A stretch of 64,000 nucleotides of DNA, taken from the NCBI GenBank assembly GCA_022432975.1, contig CM039515.1:19223554-19287553 (forward strand), read 5' to 3'. The stretch is from Begonia masoniana. Taxonomy: Eukaryota > Streptophyta > Magnoliopsida > Cucurbitales > Begoniaceae. Both the position numbers and the translations under genes were made by a program. Below are positions 38,060 to 47,701 of this stretch, one piece after another; within the stretch, counting starts at the first letter, position 1; each line of letters starts with the position of its first letter. The notes under the pieces are model-generated. The model had not been told where the DNA came from. It was given only the letters and a program-made list of their open reading frames with translations, and ran no database searches.

Positions 38060-39537
38060 GGCACCTTAGAAGACTAATCCATAAGGGAAGATATTAAATC
38101 GGTTAGAAGATTTTAACCGACTTACCAGGTGGGAGACTTAGTGAAGTTAAGAATAATTAATGAGTAGTAGGCACGTTAGACCTTTGGTGTTGCTTGAATA
38201 GAGGTAAGTAAACAAAAACATAGGAGTTAAGATTTAAACGTGGTGACTACTAAGGAAAAATTTAGCACTTCAGGTTTAAGGTTGTGCTAAAGAGTTTCAA
38301 GTAGCATGAGTGACTATAGGAAGGATAGCGACGCAGTTAGAGCAGGTTTATAGTGTGTACGGTTTAAGTTAAGAACCGCAAACGTAGGGCTTACCTCCGG
38401 TAAGGAAGTAGAAACATTAGTGTTCAATGATCTAGGAAGGTTAAACCTTAATGAAAAGAAGTTTCTGAATCCTTCTCTTGGAAAATAGAGGGGGAAGAAC
38501 TGAGAATCTGAAGAAGCTTATCAGCAACAAGTTTGTAAATGAGTAGACTGTTGAACAAGTTATCGTGCAGGAGCCAAGCGAAGTAATTAGAACCCGACTA
38601 AAAAGACCATCGGGTAATTGTGAGAAGTATAGCACGACATTTGAGATAAGTACGGGGGATCGTAGATCCAATGAAGAGTTAAGATTAGAAGTTTAACTCA
38701 GTGGTTAATGTCGTACGAATCGTGAGCTTTGCAATTTTAAAGAATATGACTCGTATTTGACGAATCGTGACCGATGGATATATAAGTGACTTAAGGTTAG
38801 AATGAGTGGCTTTAGAGCAAATCCACAGCGAGACTTAGAGACCTTACTGTGCTCGAGGTTAATGGAGATTCGTGTTAGATAAACGAGCATATTGTTATAC
38901 TCGATAGGTGGACAATCGTAATGCAGTTAAAAGAACTTAACGTTGGAGCAAGTAATTTGAGAAGGTCTCGAGGGCGTGAAAGGGTTAGTTACGTATTCAA
39001 CAGACACGAGATTAAGAAGTATAGAAACTAAAGGGACTTACTTTGAGAAGTCGAAGTTAGAATGAAGAGGAGTTTAGAATTATATTGAAATCTGGGTTAC
39101 AACCCAGAATTTGGATACAGTGTAGGCATTCAATTTGGCTGGCGTTAGGGAGCTTGGATGTAGCTCCAACCTGAGGGAACGACAGAGGAAAGACGTCGAT
39201 AAGAGGGAACTTTGAAATTTGTATTATTTAAAGGTAATCGGTGAATGATTAAGTGAGAGTCGAAAGTGGATGCATGTGCAAATATTGAAGTGACAAATAC
39301 GTCGTTGGGTCAATTGATTTAAGGATTTGAAATTTTAATATGTCCATGCTTGAGTGGGGTCGCTCGCGATCAAATCGAAAGTGGGGAAGTATGAATTTAA
39401 GGTCAATGTGGGAGAGTATAGTGAGGAGTTTTGGCTTAGAACCACGAAGAACGACTGTAAGTGCGGACGAAAAATCGAAGTGTGATACCGCAAGACGCGA
39501 GACGTTAATATCAAGGACTATACTATATACCCTTTCT
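38060..39537. other. Non-coding segment replacing pol in gypsy A
   Basis: About 1.5 kb without reading frames where protease, RT and RNase H should lie. Read on the plus strand it shares short blocks in order with 54590-54965 (for example CTTACCTCCGG...AGTAGAAACAT and GAGTAATTTGA-like ends), where the neighbouring gag is on the plus strand. If that is homology, the block is inverted relative to gypsy A. Confidence 0.45.
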
Positions 39538-40059
39538 TCACTCTAATATTATTCGTCCTATTAAATATTCGAACAAAACTTTACCTGTAATAGCCGAAGG
39601 TTGGGCGGTTTCTTCTTCTCCAGTCGAGGCAAGCAACATTCGGGCATCGTTTCCCTGATTTGCGTCTCGTTGGCCTGTACCCGGTTGACCTCGGCCCGGC
39701 CTTGGGCAGTCTTTGACGAAATGACCATTCTCTCCACATCGAAAGCATTTATCTGTGCCTGATCTGCATTTCCCACGATGCTGCTTCTGGCAACTAAGAC
39801 ACAGAGGTCTTTGCGAAGTTCTTCGTGCGCGCTTTGGTCGGCTTTGATCGACTCTCTTCTTGTCCTTCCTCTTGGTACCGTGGTCATGAGGAGCATCCAC
39901 GCCATGAATCCTAAGTTCTTCTTGGTTAGTCAATAGTTGGAGTTGACGAGATTGTCTATCGATAAGTTGTGCTTGCCGGTCCATGTGCTGTGACTGACGA
40001 TTTAGTAACTCCGTAAGTCGATCTAGAACGTCATCTCGAGGATCTTTTCCTCGAAACAT
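39538..40059 (-). pseudogene. Gypsy A gag with central deletion
   Basis: 173 residues: MFRGKDPRDDVLDRLTELLN and a Gln/Arg-rich helix (HMDRQAQLIDRQSRQL), then directly a basic linker and CLSCQKQHRGKC plus CFRCGENGHFVKDC (C-X2-C-X4-H-X4-C knuckle). Compared with the gag at 62276 the capsid domain of roughly 200 residues is absent. It ends at a stop shortly after the knuckle without a protease. The frame is open, so a small RNA-binding protein could still be made. Confidence 0.8.
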
Positions 40060-40202
40060 GTTTATAAAACTCCTATAAAACGAAACAGTATACTTCTTAG
40101 AAACCTAAATCAAACAGAGCAGAAAACATACTTACAGTTGATGAAGGATGTCCGCGTAGTGGCTGTGCAGTCGAGCAGTCTACAGAATCGATTTTAAAAC
40201 CC

Positions 40203-40218
40203 GGGGGCTCTGATACCA
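40203..40218 (-). other. Gypsy A primer binding site (Met tRNA type)
   Basis: Minus strand TGGTATCAGAGCCCCC, four nt from the 5' LTR end. The following CGGGTTTTAAAATCG and CTGTAGACTGCTCGA leader is shared with the leaders at 50230 and 62125. Confidence 0.9.
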
Positions 40219-40222
40219 TAAC

Positions 40223-43200
40223 TGTAACACCCCTAATACTGTACCCTTATTTTACCCGTATAAATTTTTCATTTTCATTTTTGTACTTATTTCTTTCCTC
40301 TACTTTAATTAAAGCCTTATGCGGAATTTAAACTATGGTTGAAATCGGAACTGAATCGGAATTAAAACTGAACCTTAAATGCATTTAAAACAAATCTTTA
40401 TTAAAACTTAAAAGAAAACCTTTAAAAGAAAACTTTAAATTAAATTAAACAAGTGGGAGGGCAGAATTGGAACTCTGTCCTCAAAATGAAACAGGCGACC
40501 GATCTCTGCACTGCAGCAGAGATCGATCGCTGCCATGCATTACAGTAGGGGCGATCGATCTCTGCTGCAGAGCAGAGATCGATCGCTGCTAGCTGTGCAG
40601 CAATCCGATCGCTGCTAACTATAGCAGCGATCGATCTCTGCTCTGCAGCAGAGATCGATCGCTGCAAGCATGCAGCGATCCCTTCTCCCTTTCAGACTTC
40701 AAACCTCTAACACTTCGCATTTCACAAGCAGCGACCGATCTCTGCATTGCTGCAGAGATCGATCGCCGCACACTTTCAGTGCAACGATCAGTGAAAACTT
40801 CAGCGACCACTTCAGCGACCACCTCCTACTTCAATCGCCTTCACTTTTCTTTACACTGCTCTCTGGAATTCCAGAGAGCAAACACTTAACAATACTCTCT
40901 GGAATTCCAATTCCAGAGAGCGATTCATGCTACTGGAAACTCTCTGGAACCTGATTCCAGAGAGCAAACATTACTTAATTTAACACCAATTTCTTCCAAT
41001 AACATCGACCAACTTTACAGCGGACTTTGCGAAATCCGACTGCGTGGATGCATCTAAACATCGAGCATAACCGTATCAACCTAAAACCAATCAGAACATT
41101 TCCATAACATTCATTAAACAGTTTAAACCAAAACGTTTTACATACAATTATCAAAACGTTATCTAATCCCTATCCAGATCCAAACAACCTAAATATTCTA
41201 TACAATTATCAACTCAAAACATCCCAAAATAACCCCAGAGTCCAGACATACATCCCCACGGGTCAGAAAGCACCTCGACTACATAGCGCACTCCCACGGC
41301 CGTCATCCATCAACTGCATCAGACGGAGGAACGCCGTCCTCACCTAGTTCGATATCACCTAAGAGGTTACCTACACCATACAGACACATATGAGATATTG
41401 AAATCTCAGTAAGCTACGTAAATGCAGATGCATGCGTGCGTATGCCATTCAGAAATCATGCTCAGATTCAGATTACAGATACAGAATTACAGATTACAGA
41501 TTCATTTTCATTCCTTTCAGATACAGAAACAGATACAGATACAGATTCAGATTACAGATGCAGAATTACAGATTACAGATTCATTACGTCACAGACAGAC
41601 AGAATTGTCACCGAAACCTCGACCCACTAACCCAAGGGGGCCCGTCCGGCGGTTGGACTACCCCGTGGGGTTAGAGAGGGGGGGTACACGCTTGCAACAC
41701 GCACAGCCGTGCCTGAGCCCCATCTCGCATGACCAGAAACAGACAGATTACGTTTATTCATTCAGATTACGTTACAGATTTCATTTCAGATATACGTCCC
41801 ATTCAGATTACAGATACAGAATTACAGATTACAGATTCATTACGTCACAGACAGACAGAATTGTCACCGAAACCTCGACCCACTAACCCAAGGGGGCCCG
41901 TCCGGCGGTTGGACTACCCCGTGGGGTTAGAGAGGGGGGGTACACGCTTGCAACACGCACAGCCGTGCCTGAGCCCCATCTCGCATGACCAGAAACAGAC
42001 AGATTACGTTTATTCATTCAGATTTCGTTACAGATTTCATTTCAGATATACGTTCCTTTTCTTAAAAACACGTGCAGAAATTCCTTTTCATGACTTTCGA
42101 AAACCGTGATGCATGAACAGTTCATATCAGCGGAAAGTAAACAAACAACGTGCATACATTCATGGCAGTAAAGCAGAACCTATAAACAACTAACCTAACT
42201 ACCCAACCAGAGTAACATAAAACAAACAGTTCCTCGAGTATTCCCGAGACGACGACGAAGTATGGTGCAGACCTTTGGGTCAAAGTAAGTCACGAAAACT
42301 TACCTGGAGCGCGCTGGATCTCAACTTCGTCCACGGGAGTCGCGTGTCTGAGACAAAACACGATATTTGTCGTTAAACCCAATTTAAACGATTAAATGTC
42401 CAAACTAATAAAATCCTTAATTCAACAAATCGAAGCTTTTAAACAACGACACAACGCTCGATAAATCTGGAATTCCATATTACGAGTTATTTCCGAAAAC
42501 TCGAAAATATAACGATTTATAACTTTTTCGCAAATAAATTTCTCTTCGTCCAATAACGTCCAATACGTTCAATTTACACGTAATCACGGCTAACCTATTA
42601 ATTACGAGTCCTAATTTCGACATTTTATCGAAACCCTAGTTTGCCGAAATGCTACAAACGTCGAAATAAAGCTATAAGATTAAAGGCACATACCGAGGGT
42701 AGCGAGAGAGGAAGAAAACGTGAAGGACGGAGGAAGAACGGAGGTCGGACGGAGGTCGGATTGTGAGGAGTCGCCGGCGGCCGAGAGAAGAAAGCCTTCT
42801 CTGTTCGTGCGATCCAGAGAGAAAAGAGAGAAAGAGAGAAAGTGAGGGAAAAGAAATGTTTTGTGATGTTTTATAAAATGGATTTGCAAATTACCATTTT
42901 GCCCTTAGCTCTTGTTTCGTCCTTCGTTTCATTAATCGTCCAACGATTCGGATTCTCGAAAACTCCATATTTTGCCAATAACTCATATTCATCACCAGGG
43001 CTTTATTAAAACTGTCCGTTCGAAATTTGGACTTCATTCACTATTTTTACTAAAACGTCATTTAATTTACGATAGTGGTAATTACTCGGAATATAGCGTT
43101 ACTATTCCGAAAATTCCCAAAACTTCCTTAAAATCCTTTTTAATCGTTAGAATCGTAATGACGCTTTCCATTTGCGAAACTGACTTGATTTGACATATTT

Positions 43201-43278
43201 AATAAAAATGCCTCATATAATATCTATATATGAATATAATATATTAAATCCAAAAGTCCGTACGAACCGGATATTACA
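40223..43278 (-). repeat. Gypsy A 5' LTR
   Basis: Same landmarks as the 3' LTR, but with one additional 48-bp palindromic unit (about 40630-40677) carrying CGATCGATCTCTGC and GCAGAGATCGATCG. Splice-like sites (minus): exon 1 from ATG 42889 to donor at 42694, exon 2 42347-42304 (44 nt), exon 3 from 41370. Exon 1 is in the shared phase here, but exon 2 is one base shorter than in LTRs B and C, so the joined frame ends early; exon 3 still carries the PGEDGVPPSDA tail in the frame used elsewhere. Confidence 0.88.
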
Positions 43279-43922
43279 TTTTCGGTGAGTGAGACTCAGT
43301 ATAATGAGTTGAAGGCCTCTATTGACCGCATTGAGACAGCTCTCAGTTCCTTTGAAAGTAGGATTGTACAGTCTCTTGATGCCAAGCTGGCCATGAATCA
43401 AAAAGACATATGCAAAGATTTAGATACCGGTCTTGGCTTGTTGTCTCAGAAACTGGATGCTGATAGGCGCATTGTAGACAGGGAATTTGAGTCACTCAAA
43501 TCCTCACTTGACAATCTGAACCAGAACCTGAACCATCTAGCTCTGACAGTGTTCCAGAGGCCTGCTTTGAAGATTGGTTTCTTCCCTTCTCCAGGCCTGT
43601 AGTTGCTAATGATGTGCGCTTGATGTCATTGGCTCTTCAGGAGGCTGAACTAGCATTTTCCTCCCCTGCTGTTGCTACTGCTGGTCTGTCTGTCGAGTCT
43701 CCTCCATGTATGGACATGGTGGTGTATCAAGGTCCCTCTCCCTTTGTTGCTCCTCAGCCAGAGACTACTCCGTGTCTGGAACTCGTGCCTTATCAACCAC
43801 CCCTTTCTCTTGATATTCACTCACTTCCAGCACTTGTAGATGCTTATCTTAATTCGAACTGTGAAGTGCCCGCTTGGATTAGCCAAGCTTTTTGGACACA
43901 TTTTGTAGCCTTCTTTAAATAA

Positions 43923-44240
43923 AATACTTGATTTAATGTGTACACATTTCTTGATTTTCTACTGTCATTATTCTGATGGTTTTCCGAATTGTGTTAAATC
44001 CATTATTTCTCTTGTTTCTCTGATTGTTTTTGATAATGTCAATGGGGGAGAATATCTATTTGATTGATATTGGATATGCATGTGAAATATGTTACTATGA
44101 TTTGTGATTGTATATATTTTTTAAAAATCTGTAAATCTGGATATATACATGTTTTAGAATATATGCATTTGCTATGGGGGAGCTAGGATTATGGGGGAGA
44201 ATAACAATTAATCAAATTGATACTAATATTTTGTCATCAT
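43923..44240 (+). other. Copia non-coding spacer before the polypurine tract
   Basis: AT-rich, with repeated GGGGGAGAA-type purine runs at about 44044, 44175 and 44192 that resemble extra polypurine tracts. No reading frame. Confidence 0.6.
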
Positions 44241-44255
44241 AAAAAAGGGGGAGAT
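44241..44255 (+). other. Copia polypurine tract
   Basis: AAAAAAGGGGGAGAT immediately before the 3' LTR; the plus-strand primer for reverse transcription. Confidence 0.85.
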
Positions 44256-45644
44256 TGTTGACTTAAATAGAGTTTAAGTCTAAATATGTTTTTGATGATG
44301 TATTTGAATGATAAGTAAGTAATTTGATTATGTTTATAAAATGAGAATATTGAATTATGCATTGATTTTAATCCTGTGGAAATACCCTTGAAAAGGGTAT
44401 TTTAGTTGTCTAATGAATCTGGTTAAGTGTACAGGGCCAAATAACTTATTCAAAGGTTACATCTGCCGATGAGTTTCAAAGTGCTTCTGCCGACGGGATT
44501 TGAAGCAACACATACCGATGGCAATCGCTAAACGACAAAGACAATATCTCTTCTGCCGATGGCATCCAAAGCCTGCATCTGCCGATGACATATCAACTTG
44601 CATCTACCAATGGCGCTGTCAAGTTTGCACCTGCCGATGGACTTCAAGGCGTGTATCTGCCGATGGCTTTTCAAGCCTGCATCTGCCGATGGCACTTGAA
44701 GCTGTATCTGCCAATGGCACTTGAAGCTGTATCTGCCGATCGCACTTGAAGCTGTATCTGCCGATCGCGTTTTAAAGCTGCATCTGCCGATAGCGTTTGG
44801 AGATGCATCTGCCGATGGCGCTGCCAAGATTGCATCTGCCGATAGACTTCAAAGCTTGCATCTGCCGAAGACTTATCGTGTTGCATCTACCGATGGAGTT
44901 TGTGAAGATACTCATGCCGATAGCTTTTAAAGCTGCTTCCACCGATGATCTTCTGCCAGAATTCAAAATAGCTGCGAAGCTACAGTGACGTCGTTTTCAG
45001 CATTAACTCCAGAGCTTTAATGGCGACGACGACTTGCAACCACAGACGGCAACGGCTACCTGATCTAGTACGGATGCTTCCCAACGGTAACATTTTCCAT
45101 TTGAAAAAAAAAGCATTCAATTCTGAGCTAAAAAATAAGACAGAGTATTTAAGCCGATGTTAGAGCACGAAGATCCAACTTTTTTGCGAATATTCATTGC
45201 TGAGCTCTAACTTGAAATTATTCATACTCTGTGATATTATCTACATCTCTCCTCACCAAAACTTGAGATTCTATTTTTGAGAGTTTGTAGATTATTGTAA
45301 TCTGTGATTCAAATCTGAAAATCCTGTAAGGCAATGGATTGACGCCCGTAAAGTTCAATCCAGGATTGTGTAAGACTGTGGATCGAAGCCCGAAAAGTTC
45401 GATCAGCATTTCTCGTTGAGGAGAAGTAAGGAATCTTCAAGGGAGAGCCTTGGAGCGTGGACGTAGGCAGTTTGGCCGAACCACGTTAAAAACTGTGGTG
45501 TTGAATTTTCTCTCACTCTCTTTACTTTATTTGATTGTATGCTTTTAGACTTTAAGCTTCATTCAAGAGAGAAATTGATTTAGAAAATTAAGTTAATTTA
45601 AAAATTCTAATTCACCCCCTCTCTTAGACAATACCGATCTTACA
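44256..45644 (+). repeat. 3' LTR of the copia element
   Basis: 1,389 bp, TGTTGACTTAAATAGAG to GATCTTACA. I count roughly 30 differences from the 5' LTR by eye (about 2%), many of them transitions at CG sites in the CTGCCGATGG units. The minisatellite occupies 44460-44955. Confidence 0.9.
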
Positions 45645-47095
45645 TAATCCTCTACCAATGGAGGGCAGATTAGTTTCTCCATCTCTAGACGTTCCACAAC
45701 TTCATCTAAAGGGTGAACCACTCCCTTCAGACGTTACATATTTACATGGTTGTAGTTTCTTCATTCTACTCGTGCAAACACATGCTTAAAACATTTTCGT
45801 ATCTTTTCTAAAACATGATGCATAAACAAATTAAACATACATAGAAACATGCAACATAACCTAACGTTCTGTGATGTAGGCCAAAAAGGCAACGTACATG
45901 CATACACTACTTACCTGGCGTCCTTAGCAATTTATCTCTATCAGAACTCTTAATCGTGGAACCTGAAAAACCTAAACATCAAAATATTGCGTTAGAACTC
46001 GCTCGGCATAACTAAACTCTCATTTTTGTGAAACATCTCGAGTGAAATAAATCCTTTACCGACATCTCAAAACATAATCCTCACGTCCATAATTAAATCG
46101 GAGCTCAATTCCTCATAAATTCTATCCAAATCCATTCAACTATTCATTTAGGCAATTTATCGAACACTTCACGTGCACATTTTCAATCACAAATTCCTCC
46201 CTAATCCGACATCCGATCTCAACAATTCAAACGCCTATACGCCACCCATAACGTCTACTTTAATATGCCACAGCTAATTCTCAAACCACACTTAGCGATC
46301 AAGCCTAGAAATTTTGAATTCTAATATACATTAAAACGATATTTCTAAACACTAAAATCCAACTCTATATCCATATTCAAATTAAAAATCATCAATAACT
46401 ATTAATCTTTCATCAATAACCATCAATACATCAAAGCTAACGATTTCTAACAAAAATGTAAATTTACACAAACCCTAAATCGATAAAACCTAACGAATAA
46501 CAATCCCAAATCGACAACTAAACCCCAATATGCTAGAGTCTTCCCTAGAGGGTTGAATCGTCGAAGAAAACGGAGGAGAAACTTCGTTGAATCGTCGGCG
46601 TGAGAGAGTTTGGTTGCGGGAGGGAGAAATCGCAAAACAGGGGGGGGGGGAATGCTCTCTGGCGTGGAGAAGGAGAAGTGAGGGAGGGGGGAATATTTTT
46701 CTTTTTATTAAAAATCAACATGCAAATTACTATTTTGCCCTTTGCTTAATATTTTGCTTAACTCGTTATTTTGTCTATCGATTTGGTTTCTTCGAAATTT
46801 TCTTTTTACTCCAAATATTCCAACTTATTCCTAGGGTCCTAACGAAACTTTTCATTCGCAAAACAGACTTATTTTACTATTTTTACGAATTAACATACTA
46901 AAAGCCTAAAACGAGAACTCTAGCATTACTCTTTCAATTTGGATTTCTAAAATTTCACTTATTCCTGTAAAAATCCTCATAAATTCCTAGGGCTCTAATG
47001 AAACCTCCCGCTTGCAAAACGGGATTAAATTACATATTTATAAAAATAACCCTAGAAATCAGAAAATCTGAAAACCCGAAAACCCAGGTTTTACA

Positions 47096-47701
47096 TCATT
47101 CCCTCTTAAATTAAATTTTGTCCTCAAAATTGCTGTTTTGTTAATCCGTCGATTACCCGCCTTCACATCACCTACGTAATTATGCTCGTAAAGCTAATCT
47201 CGATTTCACTAAGGCCCTAAATCATCTATCAAGAAATGACAATTCTTACATCTCCAAAGTTTTAAATCCTTCTAAGTATGCACTTAATCCCTCAAGTGCT
47301 CATAAGTCCAATGACTTCAACTTAATCCATCATCACTTAAACTCTCAAACCCTTTTCAACTTAATTCTTATCCTAGTTTTCCTCAAGCTAACTTCATTTA
47401 GTTACCCACTACCTTAATTTCGCATCTATCAAGCACGTACTTAACTACATTAAGCTCTGAAACTTCCTCGATTACGTAGCACTAATAACCTAATACGTGG
47501 TTCCCTCACCCTAAATCCCCCACTTCAAATTATTCTCTTCACTACCATCTCATTTCTTAGTCCTCACCCTCATCTTTTACACCTACGTACTTTGGGCAAT
47601 CGTGACGTTCTGTTAGTCACTCTAATACAACCCTAGTACTTAAGGCCCTCAATACTTAAACCTACCCCATTTACTTTCAAAGTATTTTCTAAGTTCCTAT
47701 A
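47096..47701 (-). other. Interior remnant of gypsy E (3' non-coding end)
   Basis: In minus orientation this is the non-coding stretch before the 3' LTR, ending GGACAAAATTTAATTTAAGA and a purine run. No coding sequence. It is cut off at 47702 by LTR B, so the rest of element E is lost or lies elsewhere. Confidence 0.6.

Larger units (their letters stand above)
33730..43278 (-). mobile_element. Gypsy A: defective Ty3/gypsy chromovirus-like element
   Basis: LTRs 33730-36736 (3,007 bp, 3' LTR) and 40223-43278 (3,056 bp, 5' LTR) flank a 3.5-kb interior; the target duplication is TTTTC (33725-33729, 43279-43283). Interior in element order: Met-type primer site (40203-40218), gag with its central domain missing, a 1.5-kb non-coding segment in place of protease/RT/RNase H, integrase with chromodomain-like tail, polypurine tract (36737-36750, TAAGGAGGGTAGAA on the minus strand). 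It cannot be autonomous. It lies in the env-like ORF of the copia element. Confidence 0.92.
33273..43922 (+). pseudogene. SIRE env-like ORF, split by gypsy A
   Basis: The proline-rich part (33273-33729) continues after gypsy A: joining at the TTTTC duplication gives RRF-SVSETQYNELKASIDRI in frame. The distal part (43279-43602) is a predicted coiled coil (LDAKLAMNQKDICKDLDTGL, QKLDADRRIVDREFESLKSS), and after a frameshift near 43515 continues as VVANDVRLMSLALQEAELAF to a stop at 43920, 320 nt before the polypurine tract. The proximal part is inverted upstream, so no complete product is possible. Whether such ORFs act as envelope proteins is unproven. Confidence 0.7.
21504..45644 (+). mobile_element. 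SIRE/Maximus-type Ty1/copia retrotransposon, nested insertions
   Basis: LTRs 21504-22886 and 44256-45644 are about 98% identical by eye and the element is flanked by TAATC (21499-21503, 45645-45649). Order: LTR, Met-type primer site, gag with CCHC knuckles, protease, integrase, RT, RNase H, env-like ORF with proline-rich and coiled segments, polypurine tract, LTR. The env-like ORF after pol is the hallmark of the SIRE lineage. Of its 24.1 kb a large share is later insertions: solo LTR D (23350-25965), gypsy A (33730-43278) and a 2-kb duplication. Multiple nonsense and frameshift changes make it non-autonomous. Confidence 0.92.
21298..46635 (-). pseudogene. LTR E three-exon mini-ORF (split by copia)
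   Basis: Candidate exons (minus): 46635-46545 (ATG, ends phase 1), 45962-45915 (48 nt, phase 1 to phase 1) and 21338-21298 (stop TAG). Joined in the same phases as the other LTRs they give about 60 residues starting MRFLPPATKLSHADDSTK and including DRDKLLRTPGEEEQHGE. The first donor is GG instead of GT, so normal splicing is probably lost, and the copia element sits in the second intron. The neighbouring splice sites (GGTTTTTCAG acceptor, CCAG/GTAAGT donor, GATGTAG acceptor) are intact. See the LTR F entry at 51089 for the intact relative; function unknown. Confidence 0.45.
20193..47095 (-). mobile_element. LTR E: 3' LTR of a minus-strand gypsy element, split by copia
   Basis: The two halves, 20193-21503 (TGTAACGACCCC...) and 45650-47095 (...CCAGGTTTTACA), make one LTR of about 2.76 kb once the copia element and one TAATC copy are removed. 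On the right, in minus orientation, TTTGTCC-type leader and AATTTAAGAGGGAATGA (polypurine tract, 47096-47112) abut TGTAAAACC, so this is the 3' LTR and the element interior continues right. The left flank CTAAG has no visible partner. A GC-rich cluster with GATCGATCGG (20590-20760) lies in its terminal third. Confidence 0.85.

Noticed and set aside
42304..42889. Functional mini-ORF in the gypsy A 5' LTR
   Set aside because: Exon 1 is in the shared phase, but exon 2 is one base short and the joined frame meets a stop soon after exon 3 begins; the 3' LTR exon 1 has lost a base as well.
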